From: Clitopilus passeckerianus
Lineage: Eukaryota > Basidiomycota > Agaricomycetes > Agaricales > Entolomataceae
Reading direction: 5' to 3'
DNA: 64,000 nt
Assembly: GCA_944990035.1 (NCBI GenBank)
Contig: CALYLX010000141.1
Location: forward strand, 496,001 to 560,000
Part shown: one piece after another, positions 45,408 to 57,835 of the stretch
Numbering within the stretch: position 1 is the first letter of the stretch
How the letters are laid out: each line of letters begins with the position of its first letter
Translations under genes and position numbers: made by a program
Notes under the pieces: generated by a model
What the model was told of the DNA's origin: nothing
The model's database searches: none
Seen by the model: the letters and a program-made list of their open reading frames with translations, nothing else

Positions 45408-46990
45408 TTACTTCGACTCACAAAGACGATGTTGAGTCTCGTCCTCGTCATTTGCAATTTCCAAGTCGTCAAGGCCAGGACAGTGCTGTTTCGTGACGTC
45501 CACAAAGGTTCCATCGCGGATCGTCCAAATGGTGTCGTAGCTATAGCAGAGGGCGCATGTCAGTTCCAACAGGGCAAACAATCCAGGCATACGTGAGGTT
45601 AAACGTACTGTTTTCCCCATTTCTTAGGACTATTCCAAGCCCCGAGGGCTCGTGCGATGCCCGGTATACCACGGTGTCGCTATAAATTTGTTAACTGCTC
45701 CGGTTCATCCGGTATGTGAAACGACGCGGTGCACTCACCCAAGATATAAGCACGGTCTTGTCCTCGGAACTTGTGTTGAAATAGTCTTCGGTGAGCCGGT
45801 AGACACATTCCAGGGAGTCTTCTGCCGTACTGAATGTTAGGAATGCTCGGTGGTTAATTAGAGTGTTACGACCGTGAAATCTTTTACGTACCACGTTGTG
45901 TCGACTGGAAGTCCCAAGCTCTCTGCTAAAGGGTCAACAGTCTGCTTGTGGCGAAGATGTTTAGTCCCGTTTGGAGCCAGAGCGGTGATGAAACCGATGT
46001 TGTAATTAGATTTAGGGCCGAAAAGCTAGGTTCGCGTTGAATGAGTTCACGTCTCAGAAGGAGGTTCAATTAACAGTATATCTTACCTCCCGAACACACA
46101 GAGACCTCAAGATCCCCTCAGGCGAAAGACCTGTGTCATCTTCATCCTCGAGGGGTTTCTCGCCGTGGCGAATGAGGTAGATTGTCCGAGTCTTTGATGA
46201 TGGTGGTGGAGGGGTCAATGCCGGGTTCGTTGATTCCCAGCTGCCTGATATCCGAGTCACTTCGGTAATTGCGAGTGGTGAGGCCAATGTCGTCTGGAAC
46301 AGCGAGGACGAGAGAAGGAGAAAAGAGTTGACGAGTTTCATCTTCAAGATTCGTAGTACAGGTTGGGGTGGCTAACGAGGGCAAGAGGACGCTAGCAGCT
46401 ATCCTAAGAGCCATAGTTTATATATGAACGCTATTTCGCCCCGCTGTGGCGTAAGCGTAGACATTCAGAATGACTTGGCGTTTGGTCTATATTTGTTCAC
46501 TCGTAAGGGTTCCCATTATCTAAAGCGAATAGCTTATCTGAAGACGTAAAGAGGGAGTTCGTCAAGCCAGTCGCCGAAGAAATGGAAGTCAGGTGGGTAA
46601 AAGCGTTGCGATACCAGGTTGGAGAAGCAGTGAATTGTGCACAGGGAAGATTAGATTCCGTCCGATCAAGTGGGAATCCGGATTCCCATAGGCAGAGAGC
46701 TATTGTGCCGAATTTTTAGAAAGCTAATATTTCGAGAAAGCCGCGAACCTTCGGAAGCGCCTTTTTTTTAGAGGATATGGATTATGTCCCTCGTACCCCA
46801 TGCTCTTCGAGGTCGGAAAGCCAGGTGGAAAGTTGTAGCCCTGCCTTCTTGAGGCGATGTTCGCCGTTGGTATGGATAAGGCACAGAAAGCGCCACACTG
46901 GATTTAAGGACTGGGTCCGAAAACAGAAGAAATCTCTCACGCTTGGACCTTAACTCTGCTTGCACTCAAGTCGGGCTTGAACCATACCTT
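45110..46990. repeat. Tandem duplication, unit A
   Basis: It contains the histidine phosphatase at 45408-46341 and flanks that match 48230-50100 (unit B). The similarity extends beyond the coding exons, for example the TTAAGCCAGCCATCGAAGAA stretch near 49695, matched by GTCAAGCCAGTCGCCGAAGAA near 46561. Boundaries are approximate. Confidence 0.65.
45408..46341 (-). CDS. Secreted histidine-phosphatase (phosphoglycerate mutase-like) protein, copy A
   Basis: The ATG at 46341 opens a signal peptide (a hydrophobic Leu/Ser/Phe stretch ending near TLASP). It is followed by IYLIRHGEKPLED, the RHG catalytic motif of the histidine phosphatase superfamily. Further minus-strand exons encode NYNIGFITALAPNGTKHLRH (around 45910-46010), LTEDYFNTSSEDKTVLISW (around 45760-45830), then a segment starting RH with IPGIARALGAWNSPKKW (around 45620-45680), and IWTIRDGTFVDVTKQHCPGL near the C-terminus. 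The Trp-Arg-His after VLIS lies where the second catalytic His of the family is found. The product would be about 240 residues, secreted, with unknown phospho-substrate. It shares exon order and splice sites with copy B at 48515. Confidence 0.75.
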
Positions 46991-48514
46991 CTCAGAACAA
47001 CACATCTTAAAGCTTCAAAGAAAGTATCCAATGCGCTGGACCAATGAAGCAGCTTCTATGGAAGCCCTAGTGAAGTCTGAGCTTTGGCCGATCTAGCCTA
47101 TCGACATTTCTTAGCTTCTACCCACTACAATCTCAACGGTCATATGCACGAAAATTGACCAAGCTATTCGTAAAAGCTGGTACAACGGGTAAGCCTTATA
47201 CTCCTTAGATATTAAAGGGCTTTTACTTAAGGGCCATAGATAGAAAGCAGCCGTACCTTGATGATTCACAGATGCACGATATCCTCTCTTGGCGTTGTTG
47301 CCTCTTCCAATTTCAGGCGCTGGGATGCATGCTCCTGCTGGACTATTAGCCCCGTACTCCGTAACTGATTGCCTCTGTCCCTTCCATACTCCTTCGTCGC
47401 CATGGGTTCATCCTGGCCTTTTTATTCGAACCAACTTGAACCGTAGGCCACGTACGGAGCGGTTAATGGCAAATTTCCACTACGACGGCTGTTTTTTTGG
47501 CATCAGAAAGATTATTTATGGGAATGCCAAAGCTGCAATATTCGCTTTTTTCAGGCTCCAGCACCCCCACCTTTCCGACGTAACCTACGTATCGGCCGCC
47601 CTCCTGACGCCGTTGCTGTTATCACCCCAGGCAGCGTTTGGTCAGTATGAAAGGCATGTTGCTACCTATCTGCTCTATGCATTAGCACCCTCCCCTACTT
47701 TCACTCCGTTACCGCCAGCGCCCCAACCGTCGTCCCTTCACCCTGCCCCAACTTCAACTTCCTGCCCCCGATATTTACAACTTTTGCGCAGTGCGTACCA
47801 ATCCACACCCCTCCACCCAGCCTACACGGTGGCTTCCCCTTTGGCCGGTGCCGAAGAACGCCGTCAACGATGTCTAGCCCTAGGCACAAGAGGACTTGGC
47901 CCCCAATAACCCTCGCCGGTGGTAGTGGAGCACTACAATTGTGCATGCTGCGGGGGCGGGGGTAACGGCGCATCACGCTCTGGCGACACGGCATAGGATC
48001 CTCAGGGAATCTCGCCTCGCCCATTCGATAAGGTGGGGAACGACACAGATATCTATAACAGGCCGGCCCACCATCTCCTGCCTCCCGGAAATATGGAGGT
48101 CTCTGGAGTTCCTTCTGCACCTCTGCGTAGCGCTCCTAAATTCTTTGTATCACTTCACTCTACTTCCAGGGGCCGCATCATCTCCTCTGAATACCTGCTT
48201 CAGACGATCCTTACCAGCCATCATATATTTTTCGTGCCGTGTTCGTGTATCTTTTATATCTCATGAAACTTGCTCTACTTGTATTATCGTACACTAAAGA
48301 CCGACCGTGTAGTTCTATTCATCTTCTCTACTAAATGGAATGGACTCGTTGACGAAAGTGACAACTTGGAACCCGTCTGTGCATCGTACAAGCTCTCCAC
48401 CGAGGAAGGGTTTAGGCGTAAACAAGCCTCGTGTCTAAATACTGCCCTCATAATGGAGGTGCTTTCTGTGTGTCAAGTCAGCAAACCCGATTCAATCACT
48501 CATCAAAAACACGT
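46342..48514. other. Intergenic region between the two phosphatase genes
   Basis: 46342-46990 is duplicated upstream of copy B. 47289-47930 holds an open frame of 206 codons that I interpret as a decayed dispersed-repeat copy. The rest shows nothing. Confidence 0.45.
47700..47935 (+). repeat. Decayed dispersed repeat, copy 1
   Basis: In one frame it reads RTPSTMSSPRHKRTWPP. This aligns with SMPPTMLNPECKKTWPP at about 51160-51210 and with NMPPTPLNISHKKT at about 57760-57800. The nucleotide order of blocks is also shared: CGTCGTCCCTTCACC, then TTCAACTTCC, then GCCG(T/C)CAACG. Frames are broken differently in each copy, as expected for a dead repeat. Confidence 0.55.
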
Positions 48515-50100
48515 CTACTCACAGAGACGGTGTTGAGCCTCATCCTCATCGCTTGAGATCCTTGGCAAGTCGTCGAGGCCAGGACAGTGTTGTTTCGTTA
48601 CCTCCACAAACGATCCATTGCGAATGGTCCAAATGATGTTGTAGCTATAGCGGATGATGTCAGACCCAACGGAAGGGGGCACTATAAATGAGAGTTAGAA
48701 CGTACTGTTTTCCCCATTTCTTAGGGCTGTTCCAAGCTCCGAGAGCTCGTGCAATGTCGGGTAGAATACTGTGCCGCTATATAATTATCATGATCAATTA
48801 AACCCGTTTGTTTGGTGCGTGTAACGACGCGGTGTACTCACCCAAGATATAAGCACGGCCTTATCATCTGAGCTTGTGCGGAAATAGTCTTCGGTAAGCT
48901 GGTAGAGACAACTCAGGTCATCTTTAGAAGTACTAAACGTCGGGCGTGTTCAATGGACATTTAATATCACATGGCCTGATGAAATTCTAACATACCACGT
49001 TGTGTCAACTTGAAGTCCCAAACTCTCCGCCAGAGGGTCGACAGTCTGCTTGTGTCGAAGATGTTTGGTCCCGTTAGGAGCCAGAGCAGTGATGAAGCCA
49101 ATGTTGTAATTGGAGTTCGGGCCGAAGAGCTGAGTTCGAGTCGAATGAGCACGGGTCTTTGACTCTCTACGAGGCTGGGTTAACTAACCTCTTGGATACA
49201 GAGAGACCTCAAAACTCCCTCAGTAGAAAGACCCGTGCGGTTGTCATCCTCGTCGAGGGGCTTCTCGCCATGTCGGATAAGGTAGATTGTCCGAGTCTTC
49301 GATGGCGAGGATGCATGTGGTGTCGTCACTTGAGTAGTTGCGACCGGTGACGTTAATGCCGTCTGAAGCAGCAAAGCAGAGAGAATGAGGAGAGAATAGA
49401 GGAGCTTCATTATCGCCTTGAAAGGTCGTAAGAGGTCGTATCCGAGTCACAGCCTGGGGATTGGGAGGCTAAATGTGGCCGTCGGGAGCAGAGGTATGGG
49501 CAAAAAGAGTTTCGTGTCGGAAGTTATAACCGCTGTCAGCGCCCTTGGAGTTCATCAACATGAACGTGGTAGACGTCGTGCAGACATTCAATATGCTTCC
49601 GTATTTGTGAGTCATCCCGAAGGCTCCACACCAGTTGAGGCGAATAGCGTATCAGAATTCAATCAGAGGAAGCGCTGGCAAGGAGGAAAATCCGTTAAGC
49701 CAGCCATCGAAGAAATTGACGTCAGTGGAACATGTTTTGAACTGGTGGGAAGCTGATAAGGAGGAATAATGAACGTTCAACAGAGACTGACAAAGACGGA
49801 GAGCCTTTACATATACTGAACCTATACCGCGGCAACTGGTGAGAGGAGTGCGTATTTCCCGGGGGGATAGAAGTTCCAGTACGCATTCCTGCGGTCCTTT
49901 TGTTCCATGAGCCTTATCGTGGATAGTGACGCGGTCCTTGTCCCAACCAGGAAGAGATTGGGAAGGTTCAGGATGTATTGAGAGATCGGTTTTCCAAGAC
50001 TCGAGAAGGCGAGTCTAAGCGAGTCCGAAAAGAGAAGAATCTCCCACGCCTCTGACCCGCCTTTCTTACCCTCCACCACCTCCTCGCAATTCCAAGCCAT
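48230..50100. repeat. Tandem duplication, unit B
   Basis: This is the counterpart of 45110-46990, containing histidine phosphatase copy B. It includes the matching 3' flank (48230-48360) and 5' flank (49560-50080). Boundaries are approximate. Confidence 0.65.
48515..49410 (-). CDS. Secreted histidine-phosphatase (phosphoglycerate mutase-like) protein, copy B
   Basis: The ATG at 49410 starts a clear signal peptide (KLLYSLLILSALLLQTAL, cleavage near TSP), then IYLIRHGEKPLDED with the RHG motif. Exon 1 ends at GAG|GTTAGT (about 49189). Exon 2 (LFGPNSNYNIGFITALAPNG...) ends in TG|GTATGT near 49000. Exon 3 (SKDDLSCLYQLTEDYFRTSS... VLISW) ends at a GTGAGT near 48842. Exon 4 carries RHSILPDIARALGAW, and exon 5 ends near 48515. 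All phases agree, about 230 residues. It is likely extracellular or vacuolar with an unknown phosphate ester as substrate. It is clearly a duplicate of copy A and both keep the catalytic motif. Confidence 0.8.
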
Positions 50101-52807
50101 AGATATGAAGCTTCAACGTTTCAGAAATTTCAGGCCTCAAGCTCAAGCTTCAAGCCTCTACCGGTACCTCTCATACCTCTCTGACTCTGCCCTTCTACGG
50201 GATGCTTGTAGATCCCTCCAGCAACTGTGAGTTGTCTTCGGTATATCATTCACCGACCTTCGCTCATTCTCTGCTAGTCCGCATAACCCACCCTGACCCG
50301 GTGACCGTCTTCTCCTTTCCCCTTCCAACTTTCAAAATTTCACGTGCCATGGTCCGAGCCAGCTCTATGTGAAAATATGGAACATGCCCACATCACTATT
50401 CTGCATGATTCTCCCGAGCCAATCACCAACCAAATCACTCAAGCTCTAGATCCACCCCTCCTTGTTCATCGTTCTTCATACGTTTTGGCTCGTCCTGGGC
50501 CCTCGTGGACTCAATCCCTGTGGCGGGATGCACAAGATTTCATCCGTATACTCCCCCATCGCCTTCGCCCCGAAGTCATCCACCTTGTGCGCATGATGAA
50601 CGTTGAACAACGGAAGAAGAACCTTCAGGAGCTCGAGCGCGCGTGGGGAGAGGGAAAGGAGACATTACCCGAGGGAGAGGCAAGGTGTCACAGTCGAGAC
50701 ATGCACCTTAAAATCGATCCAACGATTACCGCGGGTGACGGTGGTGTTCCCCATGCCTGTCACGAGCTCGTCGCAGGGAATACCGTCAGAACTGCAACCT
50801 TCCCTCCAACCTTCCCATGTGACCCCCGCATGACCCTCCCTCATCACGTCGTCGCTGTTGTCACCCTACTCCGTGCGGTATAAAAACATTTGACGAGGGG
50901 CAAGGAGGAAAAAGATTCTGTGTAGGGTAGTCGAATGGGAGTTCCTGGCATTATACGGCGATGGGAACCATGTGCTGTTGCTACTCATCCACCCTTTGCT
51001 TTTGCACGCACCCTCAAGGCCTCACATTCGGGCCCATCATCATTGATGCGGATGTGCCAATCGTCGTCCCGCCTTCACTCCATCTCAACGTTAACTTCCT
51101 TCTGCACACCTACCCACCTTCTGCACCCACGTTGTGGCTCTTCCTAGGTTGTTACCGAAGCATGCCGCCAACGATGCTGAACCCGGAGTGCAAGAAGACC
51201 TGGCCACCATGGCCCCCCTTGATGGTGGCTGAGGACATACAGTGCTACGAGGTCGAGGTCACGTAGTGGCTGGGGCCCTGTTCGTCATGGCGAAGAAGGA
51301 CCAAGATTTCCCCACAACTGGCTGCCATTTAGCCCTAGAATGTAGTCGAGGTCGCTGCGGTACCTCCCGCACCCTCCCTAAAATCCCACCGTCTCTCCCC
51401 TGAGCCGTACCGAGCCCCAAATTCCACTTCTAATGAGGGATGCTCTATATCCTAGATCACCACATCAAGCCCGGTACTCAAGGTTCCCATAACTGCGCAT
51501 GTAGGACTTCAGGATATGTTGTTTGGTAGCTCCTCCGCCCACGACTATGACTGAGTGCCATCACCCCTGCATCACTCTTTCCCTCAATTATACCCCTCGC
51601 CGGTCATGGAGAAGGGTCAACGATACCCAGCTATCGGCCCCAGGAAAATGGATAGGACCATAGCCATCTGGAGTACCCCTTGCCCTCTCCCTTCCCATGC
51701 CCATCTTCAATGACAAGAAGTATGGAAGGTGAACTGGATGCTGAACTATTCATGCTGGGCCCACTTCGGCAGGCGAAGCTCGGTCGCCAACCAATCCCTT
51801 CACCTTTCCCATTTCACTTCACCCATCGTACCCTCTCCCCACCAATTGTCCATTCGACCCACGTCAGACCACCTAGAACTGACACTATCCCCTCTCTCGC
51901 TGCCTTTGCATGCAAGCTACTGCGTGATGTCAATCCGGGATGAATACCAGCGCCCGCTCATGCCCTCTTCCTCTCGACCTCGCTCTTCCACCAGTTGTGT
52001 CATACCCTTTTACCTCGAAGCAGCCGTTCATCGACACCAACCTCCGACATCAGCAATCTCACTAATGGTCCGACTTGGCGCAAGTTGGACAACAGATTGT
52101 AGCCATGGCCTATTCGCGCGGTAGTACGACGAGACCCTAGGAAGGACATGAAGGACCATGAGTCCAATGGTTTTCGGTTTGAACTCCAAGCTTGGGTGGG
52201 CACTATCCGGTGCTATCGATTGTCAGATCTCCCTCGTTCGCAATGCTCTAGCAGGCCGAGGCCGTGACGAGCGGAGGAAAGGGGCTTAGGGATGGGCGAA
52301 GGTAGTGGCTTGGAGGATGCGGCTTCAGAAGCAGATTCTGATATGGCACGTATGACAGTAGTGGGCGGGGATATTGAGCCAAGCAGAGCGTGGCCCTGAT
52401 GGGACATGCCGGAGCCACATTCGTTTTGTTTCGACTTTTGTTTCGACTTCAGGATTGGCGTATAGTATAAGCGTCCCATCAGTAGGCTCTCCATATGTCC
52501 AATTGTATCATTACAATCGTCAAACAACGATCTCTTCACACCTTTCAAACCACGTGCCTGATCCGCTCTCGAAATCATCTCTTCCCATGGCTTTCCAGTA
52601 TCATAATCGCATGAAGCCACTTCTACCTCACTATGAATCGACCCCTCGAAGTGCAGTTTTGCGATAATGTCATCGTCTCTCGAGAGTCAGTAAACTTCTC
52701 GGTGATAAGCATCGGTTTCTATTACAAAGGTACGCCAGTGGTTCAATCATTCACTCCTTTCGTGGCTGATTCGGTCTCTTCTGTCAGCTACTTTACTGTC
52801 CTCCAGG
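49411..52807. other. Gene-poor tract with scattered open frames
   Basis: 49822-50100 (minus, 92 codons), 50344-50883 (plus, 179 codons) and 52633-52818 are open frames without recognisable domains. 50344-50883 is the longest and starts with a plausible ATG; it could be a real orphan gene or a repeat remnant. 51050-51270 is a decayed repeat copy. Confidence 0.4.
51050..51270 (+). repeat. Decayed dispersed repeat, copy 2
   Basis: It shares with 57640-57835 the blocks CTCCATCTCAACGTTAACTT / CTCTATCTCAACCTCAACTT, then CACCCACGTTGTGGCT / CGCCCACGTTGTGGCT, then ATGCCGCCAACG, then AGAAGACCT. The frame reads APTLWLFLGCYRSMPPTML, against APTLWLPLGSLLNMPPTPL in copy 3. Confidence 0.75.
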
Positions 52808-53955
52808 ATGGTTCGTAGCACGGGAGATGATCTCACCTCTGAACTCGTGTGCAAGGCAAACAATTTAGACAAGCATGCGAAAGAACTTAAAGAAGCACTC
52901 GATACCCTCGTGGATCCGCCGTGCGAGTTCTCTGCCTTGGCCCTGACTCTGCAGGAGATAGGAGAGGTGGCAATCCCGGAAATCGTCGAGCTTGCTAGTA
53001 GGGGAAAGTTGAACGGCGGCACCGGGGACAAGAAGGTGCTCAAGGAGATCAACTACATGCAGTTAATTCTGGAGGCATTCTCCGAAGCACTACATGTAGA
53101 GCGCAATAAATTAAAGCTCAAACCTAGGAGCATAAGGGGGAAACGGGTGATAGAAATCTTTTGGCAGCGGTTTTGGTGGTATTTCTGCAAGGCAAAGTAC
53201 ATCCGAAGAGTTTGCAAGGAGCTGGAAAGGTCTCATGGCCGAATCGGAGTACTCTTGTGAGTGTCCTTGGAGACACCCCACTGGGTATCATGCACTCGTT
53301 ACACTTGAAACTCATACCATGGGATTCAGAGTTGCAGCCTCGAAAGGTGATCCCAGTTCCATGGTGCGGGAAAAGCAGATTCACATCGACGACTTCTTCG
53401 GGGGAGAACGGTCGTTACCACAGTTCCTATGCTTGGACCGAAGGGTAAGTCTCGGTCGTGATCATTTTCTGTCATATATGACTTACCTTAAAGTTTACAG
53501 ATATTCGTCTTTGTTTTAGGTGCCATGTTCAAGGGAGGGCCGGGCGAGGATATTGTCGTGGGCGAACGCTTCAATGTCTTTTTAAGAGGCGGGCTACAGC
53601 TAATCACCCCAGATAAGTGGGAGGACACAATTACGCTGGGAGAACATCTTCAGCTCAGCGTTATTGTTGATCATCGTCGGTCGCAGCGAGGGACGGATCC
53701 TGGCGTGATACGCTGCCCTAGATGCAACTACTCTCGCAATATTCGTCCCGATGATACCTTAGAATGGGTTGATTGGTGAGCTTTATCTTCGCTGAGAGGA
53801 AAGTTTTTTGACGCCATAGCGACTGCAGCAGTCAATGTCAGTCTAGTTTCAGCATTGCAACCTCCGATGAGGGGTCGGAAGGGGTCCATAACGTAAACTC
53901 TCCCGGGACAAGCAAGTCAGCCTTTGTCTATTCTTCTCTGATGAAAATCAGCTAA
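52808..53955 (+). CDS. Fungal ubiquitin-like-domain protein with zinc ribbon, four exons, 321 aa
   Basis: Exons are 52808-53256, 53330-53444, 53501-53775 and 53829-53955 (966 nt, phases 2, 0, 2). The N-terminal 150 residues are helical, possibly an effector or oligomerisation domain of the kind found in fungal NLR-associated proteins. A ubiquitin-like domain follows: IDDFFGGERSLPQFLC, then MFKGGPGEDIVVGERFNVF, then LITPDKWEDTITLGEHLQLSV, the layout of the fungal ULD family. The last two exons create a four-cysteine zinc ribbon, CPRC ... CSQC, which appears only when the 53776-53828 intron is removed; this strongly supports the model. Substrate and partners are unknown. It lies 210 bp upstream of a NACHT gene on the same strand. 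Confidence 0.78.
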
Positions 53956-54164
53956 AGCCAATGTCTCACGCCCACTAGCCTTCCGGAGAACTCTTATGAC
54001 AGTCTTGCCTTTAAGATCTATTCAGTCCGTATAAGGCGAGGAATAGTACGCCCCAAGATTTGGTAGATAATAGTTCATCATTAATACTATCCTTTGCAGC
54101 CTTCAATAGCCTCGGCTCGGCGTAAGTCATCGGCAGTACAAATATCCTAAATAACTGAACTCAG
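53956..54164. other. Gap before the NACHT exons
   Basis: It may hold a first exon of the NACHT gene: a GTAAGT donor lies at 54122 and a CTGAACTCAG acceptor ends at 54164. The upstream exon start is not clear. Confidence 0.35.
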
Positions 54165-56169
54165 GAACGGAGGTGCTGCCAGGTGACTCCGGTGACGATA
54201 CTATCGGGCGAAACAAACGTCCATCGATATCCTATCAGGAGCCAAAATCGGATTCTGCCGGTGAGCCCATCGTGCGCAACCACCCTGTGGAAACTGGCCA
54301 TCGACAGCCCATGAACGTCCACAAACCGCCCGCAGGTATGGACGAGCCAGAAAGTGTGAGCATCCGATCCTAACTTTTGACCATACTTCATGTTAATCAT
54401 TGATAGATTAAGAAATTGAGAGCCGTCTTGAATCCAGTTGATGCATCACACGAGTATTTTGCCACCGACTATAGGTCGAGGTGCTTTGAGGGCACCCGCG
54501 TAGCCCTGCTGAGTGAGATAGAGGGCTGGGTCACCGGACAAGGGAATCACACCCCTATCTACGTGCTAGACGGAATCGCTGGGATAGGCAAATCGACGGT
54601 TGCTCAAACCCTAGCGGAGAGGGCAGTAGCGGCCGGCTGGCTCGGAGCCAGCTTTTTCTTTTCTTGGGATGACCAAGAAAGAAACACTACCAGCTACTTC
54701 TTCCCAACCATTGCATTTCAGCTCGCTCAATATAGCGATGGGTTCGCTCAAGCGATCATGGACACCGCAGTGCAGAATCCGGATGTTGCAACGTCCAGTC
54801 TCCTGCACCAATTCCAGGTTCTAATTTTAGAACCACTCCAGGGCCTGCTGTCTCACCAGAAGTCACCAATACTAATTGTCGTTGATGCTCTCAACGAATG
54901 CGGAGAAGACGAAGGCGCCAACCTTCTGACACTCCTTGCCCAATACCTCCCTACGATTCCTCAGCTGAATTTCTTCATCACTTTCCGTCCCGCATGGCAT
55001 ATTCGGGATGTTCTCGATCGGGCCAGCCACCATGAGCTATTCCATCTGCACGACATTGGAGACTCGACCGTACAATCTGATATTCGGCTATACCTCGATA
55101 TCTGCTTATCGACTATGGAAGTACAGCAAAGATTTCCTCATCTTCAACCCCCATGGCAACTGAGTGCGGAAAAAATGGAGATATTATGCGGCATCTGCGG
55201 AACCTCCTTCATCATTGCGTCAACGATCACAAAATTCATCCTTGATACCAAACGATCGGATCCCGAAAAACAGCTCTTGCGCCTACTTGAAGGCGTCTCA
55301 CCCACCGACTTCCGCGGCGCGAGCCCCACCAATGTGATGGACAAGTTTTACATTCAAATCCTCCTTTCCGCCGTGCCTGATGATTTGGAGGACCATGATT
55401 CCTGGGTCAATAGATATCAGTTGGTTGTGGGGGCCATCCTTGTCCTGCAGACTTCCTTACCTTGCAGCACTCTTGCAGCGCTTTTGGGCGTGAAGAGTAG
55501 CTTTATCGAGGAGGCCTTATTATACCTCCATTCCCTCGTCGCGCCAAGAGGACCTGAGATGATCCTCCAGGTGCATCACGAGTCATTCCCGGACTTTATC
55601 ACGAATCCGGATCGCATTGAACGCGCTGCACAGTCGTTGCCGCAGAGTCCCGTCCCCGTCAGTCGGTTCTTGATAGATACTCAATATCACCATCTTCAGG
55701 TCGCCAAGGCATGCCTTCGCATCATGCGGCACAACTTGCGAACAAATCTGGCCAATGATCCTCCTCAAGATTGGCACGAGGATCTGACTCAGATAGAGCA
55801 TCATCATAAACAGGCCTCAGCCATTCCACCCGAGCTTGTCTATGCTGGACTTAACTGGGTCTTCCATCTGGAAGCATCACAAAACCTCGACGATGATGCT
55901 CGAACAGAACTCGGCGAATGGTCATGCCATAGCATCCCTGCCTGGCTGGAAATGATGAGCCGTCTTGGTCAGATCGATGATGTCGGCTGGGCCATGGACA
56001 AGGCCCGAGAAGTGATCGTAAGTCTAGGACGCTTTTGAGAGCTGGAACTACCGCTGACTGGTTCAAACAGGTGGCCTATGAAGGAGATTGGCCAGAACGA
56101 ACCCAAATCTGGGACTTGTTCTCCGACACATCTTTAATGATACAACAGAGTGGCGAATCTTTCAAGTGA
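54165..56169 (+). CDS. NACHT-domain STAND (NLR-like) protein; 5' exon not located, C-terminal sensor missing
   Basis: Exons found are 54165-54355, 54407-56017 and 56071-56169. The middle exon has the fungal NLR signature: SRCFEGTR...LLSEIEGWV, Walker A DGIAGIGKST, and Walker B LIVVDALNECG followed by FFITFRPAWHI. A helical region with VHHESFPDFI follows. Basidiomycete relatives continue into WD40 or other repeat sensors after a segment like the one here ending LMIQQSGE. In this gene a TGA follows within six codons and only short shifted frames lie downstream, so the sensor is absent or decayed. NACHT proteins act in non-self recognition and programmed cell death; that role is inferred from the family. 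The first exon upstream of 54165 is undefined. Confidence 0.8.
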
Positions 56170-57639
56170 TCACCGATGGAGGTGTACTTGTCGGGTATAC
56201 CATCTCTTCCCCCCGATTCGAAGCTACGCCAACTCCATATTCAGGAAGCCTTGGAATTGTCGAGATTGGCTGCCGAGTCTGGTACACATTCGGTGTGAAG
56301 CGCCGTACTTATGGCATGTTCTGCAGAATTGTACGTCAAATTTTGCGCCTGGAACATGAGTCTAGTACTATTTTCTTCACCTTTGCTGCAGTTTCTCCTA
56401 TAGCATGCTCTTACTATCATTACGCTGATCTTGTACGATTTACCATGAATGCCTGCTGAAGCCTCTCTTGTTGATACCTGTTGATCGGGGTATAACGCCT
56501 TGAAACGAAGTAAGGAGCAAGCTTACTTCAGGTATTTAGGACCATCCAGAAAGACGGTTGGATGTTGAGGCTGAACATATATAGAGTGCGAAGCGATATG
56601 GACCCAAACGCTGAGCGCTTGCCAGCTTAAGCGCTCAACCGTACCCCAAAGATGGAAGTTGTCTCTCACGCTCCGACCCTCCCTAACTGCCTCCCTTCCG
56701 AATTCCGATGCTCTACTCAACGCCACAGAGGTCGTCCACAACTCCCTCAAACTGTTGGCTCTTGTAGCTTTATGGCTAGCAGATTTCATGCTAAAACCTT
56801 GATCAGCTCGAAATGTGTAGTCGATCAACGACTTCCTTTCTCTTCACCCATATAACCGAGCTAGCTCCCCAAGCTGCTCCAGCAAAACTTTCACGCGTTG
56901 GAAATCTCCTACCTTTCCCCTTGAACCCATGTCACTGCGGTAGACCAGGTGTACCAGGACGCAGAAGTCCAGCTTGACGACTTTCCGGGATGCGAAATTT
57001 CCGTCATGGAAGAACCTCCTTCGCCTTCTTCAACCCTCTTCATCTCGAGCCCTCTCAGAGATGTCCGACTTTTGCATATCTCTGAATGCCTCCTTTTCCT
57101 ACCTCGAAATCGCGCCCCAAGCTGTCGCTTGATTGTGGCACAATAATGGCGAACATGGATGCAAAATCACCTGCTTTCACCACCTTCGTCAATTGTAACG
57201 GGAGTAGGGAGAGCAGACACGCTGCATCCCTTTTGACGTGCAGGCTGCTCCATCTCGTCCGCGAATGGTGTGCTCAGATGTTTCCTGGAAAGTTGGCTTC
57301 CGACCTGGCGTAGTGAATTTCGATGATCAAACCACCCGCCTCCGACTACCTGTCGAGCCCGGAATGGTCATGGTTGTTGAACTTGGACTTCTGTCCATAC
57401 TCTCCATCCGCGCGCATCGCGTTTTCCCCGTTCACGACAGGCTCCTCCCCTGCTTTGGTTAGGAATGTAAACTGCCGAATGATACCTCTCCCATCTCTTT
57501 CCACCAATCGCTACGTAGGCTACACGCCCTAGTCATCCCTCAAAGCCTCTGAAGCCACCATGTCAACACGCCACCCCTCCTCACCAGCGACGTCAAGAGG
57601 CACCCATAGTTGTCCAAATGTGCACCCACAAGAACAGTG

Positions 57640-57835
57640 GCTAGTGGTGGAGTCGTCCCTTTACTCTATCTCAACCTCAACTTCGTTTTGTGGACACTTC
57701 CAACCTCCGCTCGCCCTTCCACACCTGCGCCCACGTTGTGGCTTCCTCTCGGGTCGTTGTTGAATATGCCGCCAACGCCGTTAAACATCTCGCACAAGAA
57801 GACCTAGTCTTCATGACGCACCTCGTGGCCACCGA
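57640..57835 (+). repeat. Decayed dispersed repeat, copy 3
   Basis: It matches copy 2 (51050-51270) and copy 1 (47700-47935) in block order: Val-Val-Pro codons, a Leu-Asn-Phe run, CGCCCACGTTGTGGCT, ATGCCGCCAACG, and CACAAGAAGACCT. Short frames are interrupted at different places in each copy. Confidence 0.75.

Noticed and set aside
47289..47909. 206-codon open frame
   Set aside because: Its right half aligns in a different frame with decayed repeat copies at 51.1 and 57.7 kb, so the open frame is likely accidental.
50344..50883. 179-codon open frame with a good ATG
   Set aside because: Kept only as a possible orphan in the region note; no domain, paralogue or splice support.
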